The notes below the pieces were generated by a model. That model did not search any database. It was not told the DNA's origin and saw only the letters and a list, made by a program, of their open reading frames with translations. DNA of 64,000 nt, taken from Lytechinus variegatus (taxonomy: Eukaryota; Echinodermata; Echinoidea; Temnopleuroida; Toxopneustidae). Shown here in pieces: positions 48,581 to 62,200 of this stretch. A program made the translations under genes and the position numbers. Numbering within the stretch: the stretch's first letter is position 1; each line of letters starts with the position of its first letter. Location of the stretch: assembly GCF_018143015.1 (NCBI RefSeq), contig NC_054741.1, positions 53,831,048 to 53,895,047 on the forward strand, read 5' to 3'.

Positions 48581-49749
48581 TTTAAAAGGTTATACGTTAT
48601 CACACTGTAATAAGATGGAAAAGGGGGCTTATCAAAGGTATGTTTCACAGAGGGACATGTTCGTCAAAAGACGCAAGGCTTACTAAGATGTGTAATTGCC
48701 CCGTCAGGGGCGAAATTTTTTCATTTTTGACAAAAGAAATAACAATTCTTAGGCAGAAAAGTGCCTTCATCGTTTACTTTTGTCCTTAAATAATATCATT
48801 TTTCTACTTTTAGGTGGGCACATTGGGGGGGCAAAATCTCGTTTTGCCCCCCCAAAATTTTCTTTGGGGGGGCAAGTGCCCCCCCCGCTTCCGGCGCCCT
48901 TTCATACCTATTATCTTTGTGTATTCCAGAGAGGAATGGGAAGACAGTCATTGTTTTCATATGACAAAATGTCCTTAGGCCTAGAATGTCCCGATTCTAG
49001 GTCAAAATGATAATAAAATATCAGCTCGCGCTTGCATCATTAATTGAGTGTTGTCCACATCCACCTCACAATTTCACTACACAGTGTTTTGAATAGTGTT
49101 TAAATTTACCATTTTCATATCGGAATATCAAATATTTTCAGTTCGCGCTACACTCGCATTATTGGTTTTCAAAAAATGAAATGTATTCAGATTCTGTCTA
49201 ACTTTTAAACACGCGCACTCATGTTTATTGAAATACGCAGCGTGATCTTTATTCAAAATGTGCAAAAATTATCCAGTTTCAGATCGGAATGTCAAATTTC
49301 TGCTCGCGCTTTGCGCTCGCATTATTAATGTAGGAAGTTATGTCCATCCTTTTTATGATTTACAAAACATGAATATAGTGTTTTTAGGTCTGAAATCTAT
49401 TTTTTTTCTTCTCGCGCTTTGCGCTCGCATCAATTGTTAGTTATATACCTATACTGCTCATGATTACAAAAAGTGCATAGAACGTCATTTTTAGGTAGGA
49501 ATATTAAAAATTTTCAGCTCGCGCTTTGCGCTCGCAATATTTATTCATTGATAAAATTTATCGTCTTAATGGCTAACTGCAAAACGTTGTTAACAGATCT
49601 CCCTTCGACAAGGCCAGAAAGTAAATTAGAAATTTCTGCTCGCGCTTCGCGCTTGCAGTAATTATCTTGTTACATACGCATCTTCTTCAGGTTCACAAAC
49701 ATTGCAAAGAATGGTCAATTTTCAGGACAAAATACATTGAATTTAAAAA

Positions 49750-50085
49750 AAAATTGCTCCCACATCTCGCTGACATTTAAATAGGACTTATTACACATTT
49801 ATGTTATAAGAATAAAGCTAAGAAAAGACCGTTAGGACATGGGCGTTTTGTCCTCCCCCAATAAAAAAAATAGATAAAAAAATGTTCATGACTAAGAAAA
49901 AAAAGAGAAAGCAAAGGGATAAGGGAGAAATATGATATTATTATCCATATTGTATGTAAAAATATAGCACTAACTTGGATTTTTGTAATAAAAGGGTCAA
50001 TTTTTTTGCTGGCAACTTTTTATTAATTGTATGCGATGCACCATATCGAGCCCTCTCAAAATTGTTGGCTCATTACGCCACTGCG
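49750..50085. mobile_element. hAT-like right end
   Basis: Ends GGCTCATTACGCCACTG at about 50069-50085, complementary to the CAGTGGCGTAATGAGCC terminus at 12688. May close the element that carries the GCTCGCGC array; a matching left end was not found. Confidence 0.35.
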
Positions 50086-51375
50086 ACAACCCCTTCAAAG
50101 AAAAAAAGTCAATTTTGAGCGGTTGATCAGGAAAAAAATGGGTGAAAAAAAAATTGCCCCCCTGCCTTGCTCCCTCCCCTTCTAGATGTTCTCTCTCTCT
50201 CTCTTCTATCCACCCATATCCATACCCCCCCCCCCCCCCTCTCTCTTTGGTTCCAGTCTAAGAATGGAACTCAGTAGTAATATTGACTGGGTGTAAAGGG
50301 CAATAAGTGTGTTAGATCAGATTTTTCAGAGGCCATGTCTAAAATTGAAAAACACCCCCATCTCAAAGTCGCCTCATTCACCTGGGCAATTTACTTCCCT
50401 ATTTAAACTCCAGTTGAGTGAATTAGACACCCCACCTGATATTTCCCAGATTTTCCTTTTATTATGATTCCAGCTGATTCTGCTTGATTCCTGTGACAGG
50501 GTTTTTAAATTGGTTGCAATGTATAAGTTACAAATCTTTCTGTTTTGATTAAACAAATGGAACAAACAACTTTCAATTTCATAGATATATGTATATAAAT
50601 ATCTTTATTTCACATCAGAGAATATAATAATAATTACACACTTGGTCTGAGGTCACCATGTATAATTAATAACATGTATTCATATTTCAAACTTCTATTT
50701 ATGCTAATTCCAAAGATACATATAAGGACAGCCCCACTGAAGGGGGCCAACCACTCCCTTTTGATTAAAAAAATTTTCAAAAATGATTAATCAGATCATC
50801 ACTCCCATATTCAATCATGATTCATTCAAGAATAAGTTTAATTACAATTCATTTACCTCTACAACCTTTGACATTGTTGTCCCTACATCAGAATGAGATC
50901 ATGATCACATGATATACAAGAGCTAACTCATCCAGTACAATCCCTAGCCTGGAATGCATATCGGATGTTAGTAGCCCTGGGTATGTTTCACAAAGATTTA
51001 AGTGTGACTTAGGGTCACGCTTAAATTCCCGGTTGCGTGTGGTATATATCACTGCATTGGTTAAATCGTGCTAAGAGGGCATGCACTACTGCATATTTCT
51101 GTGTATTAATCAATGAGATTGTGTGTTAGAAAATCATGTGCACGTCGGTATTTAAGCATGACTCTTAATCACACTATTTGTGAAACTCCCCTCAGGTTAA
51201 TATAAGATCTGTACAGCCAACGGCATTAGACTAATTGGAAATAAACTAACGGTAACTCTTAGGCTGCTGTCAGTTCTATTGACCATTGGAAAGTTACTTT
51301 CGCTTATAAGCAAAGTATACAGACTTCAGAAAGTCATTTGAATAACATAAAATTAAATAAGTTTAATTACTGAAA
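50086..51375. other. Intergenic, unassigned
   Basis: A C run near 50226 and AT-rich sequence. A palindromic stretch near 50985-51195 (CACAAAGATTTAAGTGTGAC; AATCACACTATTTGTGAAAC) is probably another MITE. Confidence 0.35.
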
Positions 51376-51863
51376 AAAAGGGGAAGTTCACCCTGACAAA
51401 AACTTTATGTAAAATAGCAGAAAAAAATAATATGAAATATTGAAGGTTTGAGGAAAATCCATTAAAGATCAAGAAAGTTATTACAATTTCAAATTATTGA
51501 TTTGTGACATCATAAATGAGCATTTATATTTGGTATACCGGTATACAATGTATTCATTTTTTTAATGGTTCATGACTTATTAGTTATTTTCCTTTTAGGA
51601 GCGGTGTGAAATGATTTATGTATTGATATACTGAAGGTACAATAAAAGAGAATTTTCATTTTTCCCCAAAAAATGACATTTTCCTAATTTTAATATTTCA
51701 AATTTAGGAAAGCAGCTCGCATATGACTTCATAAATAAAATAATTAAATCTTAACCTTTTTTATTCTTTGATGGATTTTCCTCAAATCTTTGCCAATATT
51801 TTTTTTATCATTTCTTCTGCTATTTTTACAATAAACATTCTGTCAAGGTGAACTTTCCCTTTA
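51376..51863. mobile_element. Foldback MITE with AAGTTCACCCTGACA ends
   Basis: Left GGGGAAGTTCACCCTGACA, right TGTCAAGGTGAACTTTCCC; arms pair around AAAGATTTGAGGAAAATCC-like words. About 488 bp. Confidence 0.65.
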
Positions 51864-52641
51864 ATCAGTAAAAAAAGTATAGAAGCTCATAAAACAGATG
51901 TAGGCAGCTTATAATTCAAATCTGAATAAAATCTCAATTTACATAAATATTATTTCAAAAATATTAGATTTAAAAGGATGAATGATTATTTCACCCAGTC
52001 TATATGCACATACTGTAACCTCTATCATTTAAAGAGTAAGAAATGTTGTAATACACTGCCAGCTAGAACCTGGGGGATCCTCAAATGTCAACAGGTACTT
52101 TAAATATTAACACCCCCATATATTGTGCAGCAAAATCCAAATCACAGGGAATTGAACTTAATATGTAAGTCAACTTTCCATAAGTTAAATAATCAGAATA
52201 CATTATGCAAAGCATGTATTATCTATTTATCTATCATCAGTTGAACAGAATTGTTTGAAAACAAAATTTCTGGATTGTGAAATATAATATTGCCTGAGTT
52301 TATTTTAGGATGTTAAAAGGCATGGACAGTAAAACTGGGATAAATGGACATTAATCAATGAACATTAACAGTATTATTTTCAAGATGAAATACTATATGA
52401 AATACTAAGTCTTTTTCAAGTGGTTATTTTTTTTCTTTGTATTTGCATGAAGTGTTTTAGTTTTATATACCCATTAAAAGATTTAACATCAATAATATTT
52501 ATATTCACTGTATTAAAACCATCACATCATTAAACCCTTGTAAACTCAGTACATACAGAATAACAGATATATAACTTTGTGCAAAATAAATGGTATATTG
52601 AAAATAAGCCATGAAAGACTAGTTGCACATACATATTTCAA

Positions 52642-53050
52642 AAGGACCCTGACTTACAAACAGTTTTGATTGATCCAATTGATCTCAACTATGGATAGCC
52701 TGTGACTAAACTGCATATGTCCATTCAAATTAATTTCTGAATATGATCTATGCTCATACAAATATCATTAACTGGACAATCAGGGGCCTGTTGCAGAAAG
52801 AGTTGTAATCAATCACAACTCTAAAAATCAAGCATAACTTGATTTTCAACAAATCAACAGCGCGCATTTGGGACTTGCAGTTGATTTTTTTTTACTTACG
52901 TTTAAACACAACTCTTTCTGCAATGGACCCCTGATCCTCCTCATTTCCAAATGGACTTAGTATTTCCTGTATGAAGAATTAAGACAAAGATGGATTACCA
53001 CAGTTATGATTGATTGGATCTATCGCAATTCCTTGTAAGACAGGGCCCTG
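52642..53050. mobile_element. Nested MITEs in the 3' region of the SDS-like gene
   Basis: The outer element (AAGGACCCTGACTTACAAAC ... TTGTAAGACAGGGCCCTG) is of the 43321-43591 family. The inner element 52781-52933 (CAGGGGCCTGTTGCAGAAAG ... TGCAATGGACCCCTG) is of the 11936-12082 family. The outer edge lies about 17 bp past the SDS stop codon, so the 3' UTR probably includes both. Confidence 0.7.
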
Positions 53051-53067
53051 ATCACCCACAAGTCAAA

Positions 53068-53258
53068 TCATAGATTACAGGCTTCCTTGAATTTGAGCAA
53101 CTGTTGAAGGTTGATGGCACCCCCACCACACACGACAACGACCACGCAGCCAAGTTTCTCAGGCAACTTGCCCTCGGCCTTCAGCTCGCCTAGGACATCG
53201 CTGTAAACTGCTGATGCGGCTGCCCCGCACGCTGGCTCAACCAAAATACGATGGTCAT
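53068..53258 (-). CDS. SDS: SDS-like exon 7 (C-terminus)
   Basis: Acceptor CACCAG. Encodes DHRILVEPACGAAASAVYSD through VVVVCGGGAINLQQLLKF and the end ACNL, then TGA. The Cys in VCGGG sits near the PLP ring nitrogen in SDS structures. Confidence 0.92.
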
Positions 53259-56200
53259 CTGGTGAGTTAAAAGAAGAAAACTTGATTATGCATATTCTTG
53301 CTTTTTCTTCTTTCACAACAAAATATATATTTGTGCTTGTATTTCTTTATAGGTCTTTTTGTGTTCCAACAAAATACAATAAGCATTCAGGTCGTCCATT
53401 TATTTTTTCTCATTTTTATCATCTACTGCCAATATATGGAACAATATGTTTTTTTTTTTCTTTTTTATCATATATACATGTAAGAGAACCAAAGTGATGA
53501 CATCACAAAAGATTTTTTTTTTGCATTTCAGCATTTTAATACATTTTGGTTGAGCATTAGGAAATACCTCTACAACCCAAATTTGATGGGAATAAGTCCA
53601 TGGGGGCCTTAGATATGGCCTCATGAATACATAATTAACCCTATTGAAGTCAATGTATTATTGGCCTGGTTTTTAAATGTTAGGAACCAAGCCAATAATA
53701 CTATACAATGACTTCAATGGGGGTAATTTATTTTCAAAATCTTAAAACATACAGTGTAAACTGTGCATCATGCATAATTGTAATGCTTGAAACAGAGAAA
53801 TTAATTAAATTGCAATTTCATGTCAAAATCACTATGAATTCTGGGAAGATTTCCTTTCAGCAAGAGGAGAAGCAAGCAAAAAAAAAGAAAGATAGCAAGG
53901 AGTTAACGTGCATGAATGCATAGGCATATAGCAGAAGGCACTAAAGCACACATTAAAAAATAATTTGGAAGGGGAAAAAGTTGTTTAAACTTGAAAATAA
54001 CAATATATGTTTAGTTTGGGATTTCAAAGGAGGCTAGGCCAATTTGAGGGATAAATAAAGTGAAGTAAAGAGGTCTGTTTCAACCTCCCCCCCCCCCCCC
54101 CCCCCCCGATCTCATAATTACCGTAAGCTTTACATCTGGATATATACCAACTTGATTATGAAGAAAAGTTTCTCAAAATTTCTCAGTGGAATAATAATGG
54201 TGTTGTGATCACAAAACTCAGTCTAATTATCCTTTTACCTTTTAATTTTAAATAAAATTTTGATAAAAATTTCATTCTTATGCTTTTTAGAATTATTGAA
54301 ATTACTTGGTGTTTAACTTAACAAATCAGAATCACACTAGAATACCAGGGTACCCACCAAGTAAATGCAGGCAAGCATCTATGGCTGTTTGATCAGTTAC
54401 CACACCTGAAAGAATATTGTGCTCTTTGTTAAGGGTTAAACAACGCTCAGTGACCCTCAGAGAACCAAGCGATTTAGCCACACTGATGAAGAGAATAATA
54501 GCAAGATAGAAAAAGAAGAGAAAATAATAAAGTGAACAATACTTGGATATCACTTATTAATGTTATGCATCGTGCATTTGTTTTTTGCAATACCAAGGGA
54601 AAATATGATTACAGTGGAAATTCAGCCGAACAACTGATCTCATGATGACTGGGTCCGGTAACACAACGATTAGCGATTAATTGTACGCTTGATTTTCATG
54701 ATTAATGGTACCTCGTAGTCGATGCAATCAATCGTTAAAAAAAATGCTTTACAATGATTGCTAAATTTTGTGTTACGGGCCTCAGGAAGTGTCATTCATC
54801 AATGCTTCTGACCAAGTGACAGTTGTTGAACCTTTTGAAAAGCTGTTTTCTTGTAGACAGAAGTTCAAAAGACCCAAACTAATTACAATTGGTTACAGCT
54901 ATATCACTTCATCCTCTTGATTAAACTGGGACTCCAACAACGATCTTGAAGGGTCATTGTCTGTCGTGCACAGGATAAGGTTTTTAGTAATTTCTACTTT
55001 CTTTTGATACTGTTTTGTTTTATCTTGTAAATCGATTATTTAGATTTGTATTTACCGACTGAGGGCGCATTGATTTTTGTAGTCATGGAAAGAATGTCGC
55101 CTATCAGTTTAGTTGTTAATTTCCCTAATTTTTGTGATACAAGCCCAATGATATTGAAACAGTCAGTCTCATCAACAGTATAGTCTAGACTCGGTCTGAT
55201 TCTTGGGTTTGTCTCGACGTATCACACGCCACATTGTCATTAATTGGAATGAAGTCAATGAACCTTTGATTTTTGAGAAACAGGTAGTATTTCATAATGA
55301 TGGTTGTATATGACATGAATAGGGATCCTTTCTGTGCAAGATCAGATTCTGAGTAATTCTGTATTCCTGTCAGCTTAAACATTTTGTTTTTCACAAGCAT
55401 TTTAATCAAAATTTTATAGTTGTGTCAAAATTTTTAACGAAAAAGGTGACTAAAAACATAAATTTGGGGGGTTTCTCATTTAGCACAACAAATGGTGACT
55501 AAATGGTGATCAAAATTCTTGACATTTATCAGTTGAATAGATATTTCTTCTTGATTTTATTTTCAAACATAAAATTGGGTTTTTACCTTGTTTACTTCAT
55601 AATATGCTTTCATTAAATATGTCAGTAGTACAAGGAATAAAAATAAATATCATTTATGGGCAGTCGAAAAATCCTATCTGCTATTTTCATTCAGTCACAA
55701 AGCACCAACAGTTTGGAATGACCTGCCAAGTAATATAACATCAATAAAGAATTACAATGCATTTGAAATAAGTATAAAAGAGCATTTAATCAATCTTCAA
55801 CTTGTGTAGATTTATTTTCCACCTTTTACCTTTGTGTAGGGTTTGTTTTTTCCCCCTTTATTGTTTGATCTTGTGTTTTATTGTGGGCGAATAAGTTTCT
55901 TATATCTTACTTTGTCAATTATATTTTTTCTAATTCTTTTAGGGGGGTTATCTAGACAAACTCTATTTTGGGGTTTTTATAATTTCCCTATTTCCTCTGT
56001 TGTTTAAAATGTTAACTTATTGTATACATATATATTTTATGTGGAAGACTTTTGTAATATATGTACATAAATATGGTTTACATTTGCTCAATTATGTATT
56101 TTTATGAATTTTTATATTGTGATTTTTAATTGGAAATAAATGAATTGAACTGAACTGAAATAAATGTATGTTATTGCTTTGTGTAACTAATATGAAGTGG

Positions 56201-59200
56201 CCAGAGGTCTCTCAGAGAGGACCTAAATCAATCAGTACTCTGGTTTAATACTTACAAGCATTCATATTTTTGAGCCGTGGTATATAATCATTACTAAACC
56301 ACTTGTGTACAAATCAGACATTATAATGCCACCTTGGTACTAAACATATCAGATCTGAATTTCCACTGTATAATCATAGCAGAAAATAAGAAGTGTGCTT
56401 ATTGCAAAAGTTATGGTGATATTCTCATGCAAAATAATAAATGAAGCAAATAAGTTTGTTAAGAAGCAAAAGTTGCCTTGATGCAAAATCACCAACATAC
56501 CAAGCAACTTCAGACAACCCTTTATGGCATCTTTGTCTGGAACGACACAAGGTATGATGGGATACTTGGAAGAATACTCCAAACTCTTTTCACACACGGT
56601 GAGGGCACCTAGACACTTGCACATACTGTAAATATGAGAAGTAACGTAATAATGCTATATGGCTTGATATCAATCATTGATTATTACAGGGCTCCCGGCT
56701 CCACACTAACCCTTTTTTTCAACTGGTCCGACCTGATCATGTCGGACCTATACATAGCTAGTTTATTTTTACTGGACCGAACCTAATATTTACTGTTCCC
56801 AAATAATAAAGAAAAAATTGAATTAATTTTGCCGTCTTTTATTGCTTATTGTTACCCCCCCCCCAAAAAAAAACAACAACAACAACAAATAGTAAACACA
56901 TACAACATAATTCATGAGAACTATTTTTTGAGACACCAGAGTCATTTTCATAATTTTCAAAAGAGAAGAAAATATATTTCATTTAGATATAATCTTACTG
57001 GTCATGTCAGACCAGTAAATCTGGCTACTTCTGAAAAGTTACTGGCCTGACAGTAAATTTTACCAGTCTGGGACTGTCGGATTAGTGCCAGTGTCACGTG
57101 CTGATTATTAACATTATCATTATTATTTGTTTGGCGTCACATATGCCTTGGAGGCCAAAAGCAAACTGAATGACTATGACCCGCAGGTCTCTTCTCCAGT
57201 AACTGATTGAGGGAATGCAGATGGACCAGTGCAGTGGGTTCTGTAAGTGCAAAGTTAGTGACTCTCCTCCTCTACATGGGGCCTCCATTTAACATCCTAT
57301 CCGAGGGATGTAGTGTTTTCCTCTGTAACATATAGCCTGCGTCTATGAAACGTGGGAGGGGCATGTTTACACAGAACGCAGGCTTCGGTCATCTTCAATT
57401 GGACGTTATACTTATTCATGGATCAGGCAATTTACATTCACTTTGTCTACAACTCAGAAAGTCTATTTCAGGACAGGGGTTAAACCCATTTGTCCTATTA
57501 TCAATGTGGTCTCATTGCCGTTTGGTTTAAAACCACATTTCTTACACAGTAATTTGTTTTTCTATGCCAAAGAAGGATTTACTACAATATACTTCATCAG
57601 AGCACTTAAGAATATATTTTCATATTCATGACGTGAGTTAGCAAAGTACTGTTATTAAATTCTCAAGCTATTATCTTGAACAATTTCTTTTTTGCTGGGG
57701 AGGGGAGGGAGGAGGTTATCTGAATCTATGTACTGTTTAAAAAAAAATCTAATGTAATTGCTGATTGTTTTCTAACCTGGTTATATCTGGTAATGTCACA
57801 AGCTTCCCAGCCTTCACTGCAGCATTGAAGCTTTCAGCACCAAATGTTTCCATGGCAACTACAGGAACATCACTCCATCCAACCCTCTGAAGACCCTGAA
57901 CGACACCGCAGAGCAGGCCTCCACCCCCGACGCATGTAACGACCACGTCAGGTTTTTTACCATGAAGCTGGTCCTGGATTTCCAAAATCATAGTCTCATG
58001 CCCTTCCCTGTAAAGTATTGAAAGGGGTTCAATAGCCTTAATTTAAGTGAGACATATCAAGAACAAAGAATATATGATAAATCATGTAGAATTTAAACCT
58101 ACTTGGACCAATCCCATAGGCCATAGCCTCTGTTGATTGATGTTTTTCAAAAGTTAAAGTAAATTCTATAAGAGAAAATGTCCAGAGGATGTAAGTCAGA
58201 ATATTCTAAACAAGATAGAAATTTCAATCAACTTTGAAAGCAATATTCAACAGATATTTGAGAGGTGATGTTGAATAGTATTACCACAAATAACAAATTA
58301 TCTGTGCTTTTTGATGCATAGATATTGTAATTTGACAAATAGAAATAAAATATCTGGACATCAATCCCCATTGTGCTATAACATACCAATAAATGATGTA
58401 CCATGTACAAATAATAATAACAATATCACTAGAAGTAGTAATAATTGAAATAATAATAATAATAATAATAAAAATACTACTACTAATAATAATGATAATG
58501 ATAATAATAACAATAATAATAATACTAATACTAATAATAATGATAATGATAATAATAACAATAATAATAATAATACTAATATAATGATGATAATAATAAC
58601 AATAATAATAATAATATTAACCACAATAATTATAACAATAATAATATAATCCTACTACTACTACTACTACTACTACTACAAATAATAATAATAATATAGT
58701 AAAAATAATAATGATAATAATATCATCATTGATATTCATATAGCGCTTTTGATAAACAATTCAAAGCAAATACCCATGATGAGAAGCACAAATGCCTTTA
58801 TAATCCCCCTTCCCTGCTTAGTGAGAGATAAGAATTGTATGTCCCATTAATCACATATTGCAAATAGTTTTGTATCATACCAAACATCGGGATGATCAAA
58901 CGGATGGATGACTACTGCTGACGGATCTTCCTCTGCCAATTGAAGAGCATGTTGGTTAGCATAGTCCCATACCTGTAAAGAATCATGTATGATATGCTGG
59001 GAAGTTAACCTTAAAGGGCAAGTCCACCCAAAAAAAAAGAGTTGATTTGAATAAAGAGAGAAAAATCCAACAAACATAACACTGAAAATTTCATCAAAAT
59101 TGGATGTAAAATAAGAAAGTTATGACATTTTAAAATTTCACTTAATTTCACAAAACAGTTATATGCCCATCTCGGTCAGTATGCAAATGAGGAGACTGAT

Positions 59201-62200
59201 GACATCATCCACTAACTAATTCTTTTGTATTTTATTATATGAAATATAAAATATTCTATTTTTCTCATCATTGTCAAGTGAAATCATACTATATGATTCA
59301 GTCAACGTGGTCCTTATTGTCAAATCTGTAAAAAAAATGAAATATTGTATAATTCAAACTAAAAAAAAAGAAATAGTGAGTGATGCCTGATGGACCTCAT
59401 CGACTGACTCATTTGCATGACACTGAGTTGTGTATATCCCTATTTTGTGAAAAATAAGTTAAAATGCCATCTTTTATTCTATATCCGATTTTAATGAAAT
59501 TTTAAGTGTTATGCTAGTTTAATTTTTTTCTCTATTTATTCAAATTAACATTTTCCTGGGGTGGACTTGACCTATAATACATAATTGGTTTTAATAAAAC
59601 AAACGCAAATAAAACATCTTTCCCACCCACATGTGAAACATCCAACCCGCTCCTCAAGAAAAGGGACAGAAAGAGAGATAGAGAGAGAGAAAAGAAATTG
59701 GTTTGCCTACTTTTCCATGGACAATGACATTGGCTCCAAGATCTCGTATTTTGTCTGCCATAAATTTGGGTGTACTCTCCGGAACCACAACTGTTGCTGG
59801 CATACCAAGTTGTCTTGCAGCATATGCAGCAGCATAACCAGCATTTCCTCCTACAAAACCAAAGACAAGACAACACTGTAAAATTAGTGCAAAAATGTCA
59901 AGGGGGTGCTGATGATGAAAGTTTGAAGTCATTCATATTTTGCTCTTAACTGCATGGATTTACATTTCCCAAAGTGAGGTTAATAATCAACAACTGAGAA
60001 ATTTGACACATTTAAAACTAAATCAACCATATTTACTAACAGGGGCTCAGGGACAACTACTCAAAGACCTTGGTAGCTTAACTGCTATATTGATATACAT
60101 TTCAACAAGAGACCAAATGATCATTTTCAATTAGTTATCAAAGCAATAGACATCTCATTATCTCAAATGACTTGATAGACATTTGTGGGCTTGCATGCTC
60201 TTACCAAATATCAACCCAATGATTAACTTATAAAGGTTGCCAGTTGAAAACACACTTCCAGGCATTTGCTCAAGGAGACAAGACTGTCTGAAATGACACA
60301 TCCCATACCTGATAGGATTGTGGGATATTACCTGATGAACTTATGATTCTTGTGTATCCAGCTTCAAGAGCCTGCAAATCACACACAAAAAAGTTAAATC
60401 AAAGCCCATGAATACAGAGATACTCATCAATTCGTTAAGTAGTCCATGATTCAACATTGATATTTTATTTGTATGCACAGATAATGATAAAAAAATCCTG
60501 GAAAGTCAATGGTTTTCTTCTTTGTGATGAGGCTTAGGATCATCCACTAATGATTATAAACTGTTCACTTTTTATTAAGTTAAGAATTAATCTCCTCTTT
60601 CAGTAGGGATATGCTACTGGTATCTTTTCAGAACTATTAAAGACCATTAGACCAACAAAAAATAGTTTAATATCCTGGTGCTTGAAATATCTTTCAATAA
60701 TAATTTATATTCTATTTTCAATTTTCATTATGGGTATAGGCCTATATACTGAGGTACATGTGGTTGGTCATGAGGAAGGGGGCAGTCTTGTTTTATAGAA
60801 TGAGTTTATGGCATTATGGGCATGCAATATAACATAATACATCTTGATTTTGTGTATGTGTGTAATTTGTTTTATATGTATAATAAGTAAGTACTATAAC
60901 TACATCCTTCCTTCAGATATTTTTCAGAGTGTAAAATTTTCAAGATCATGTTTTGTTATTTTAAATCATTAGCCATCATCAATCTTTGAATTGTGAAATG
61001 CAACTGTCAACTATCTTTTTATTTCTATATAAATTATCCAACCTTCAAAATATGCATTCTGGTTGAAATAAAGATTGGGAGATTGAATTAAACATAGTTA
61101 CATTTACAATATTACAAACAAAGTTTACATTATTACAATTTACAAAACAAAATATTTACATTTATTCTTTCTGGAAAGTTCATTAAATTCACACTTCATG
61201 ACATTGGGTCACTTTAAACAGGGGCATTATAAACACATGTATCGACTATATTCTGATCTCACTTCGTGGGAAGTTGAATTTCCCTTAAATATCCTCAACA
61301 ATCAACATTGGGTCAATGATTGACCAGGCAGAAAAGGGCTGATTTCCATTTTATCATGGACACGGCCATGAGCATCCCTCTGTGGCACAAAAGGCTCCAC
61401 AGCTTGGGGACAAGCTATGATTAATGAGTGTGCGAGGTGCTAGGGGTGACTGCTGGGTTGGTGGGTGCAGTTGTTTGATTTAACGTGCTTATGGTTGCTG
61501 GATGAACGAGGAGTGTGGTATGAATGTGAGTGTGTTTTGTTTTGTAAGAGATTGTTTGTCGGCCCTATTAATGCATAGCTCCAGTGAGGTTAGCTGACCC
61601 TAAGTTCCGCCTGAGCGATGAATTTGAATAACCAACTCCATTGCCCAGGTTGAATGGTGTTGTTGTGGGATTGGCAATCCCTGGCTGGAGCTGTGCATTG
61701 AACTTGACTGCTCGCTCGTCCCCAGACACCCTCCTGTCTTTATTTCTTGTTACCTGCTTAAACCTACGTTTTTATTGTTTGAATTTGAATTACGATGTTT
61801 ATCAATAAGCCTCCTTCCACCACCACCACCTCTCAGTCTTCTATTTGTTTTTACTTCATCTTTTCCTTTTAGTATACATAATATGTTAAGTTGCATTATA
61901 TTTTCGTAATCATTTCAAGTTTTGATGTTTTTAAATCTGTACACTCTATGTATATATACCTGTAAATTGTACGCAATTCAGCCTTTCGGCTGCAAAGTGC
62001 AATAATTTTGAATAAAACCTTTTCAATTTCAAATCATATAAGGCAGGACCCACTGGGAATGGGTCCCCTGGGAGAAAAGCTTTTGGTTTGCATTTAATAG
62101 GAACTGAACTGTCTACGTGACTCGTCTGAAGACCCAGGCCAGGAGGCAAGACAGGTAAAAATTATTGAAAGAATTTTTCATCAAATTCAAAAACGTCATC

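Larger units (their letters stand above)
46454..48902. mobile_element. 2.45-kb hAT-like element with 8-bp target duplication
   Basis: Starts CAGGCGCGCCGGAAC and ends GCTTCCGGCGCCCTT; CATACCTA is duplicated at 46446-46453 and 48903-48910. G runs follow both ends (GGGGGGGCAAAAT; GGGGGGGCACTTG in reverse). Carries a MITE (47815-47960) and a foldback (47970-48580). A 125-codon frame at 46649-47026 has no recognised motif; no transposase found. Confidence 0.65.
46260..49745. repeat. Array of GCTCGCGCTTTGCGCTCGC units, split by a later insertion
   Basis: Units at about 46299 and 46402 (degenerate), then 49022, 49138, 49300, 49410, 49516 and 49638, each followed by ATTATT and an AT-rich block with TTTTAGGTCGGAAT and ATGATTTACAAAA. 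Spacing is mostly 103-122 bp, or about 162. The gap is explained by the hAT-like element 46454-48902; removing it restores a 163-bp step. Confidence 0.75.

Noticed and set aside
58376-58624. Leucine-rich open frames on both strands
   Set aside because: Translation of an AAT-type microsatellite.
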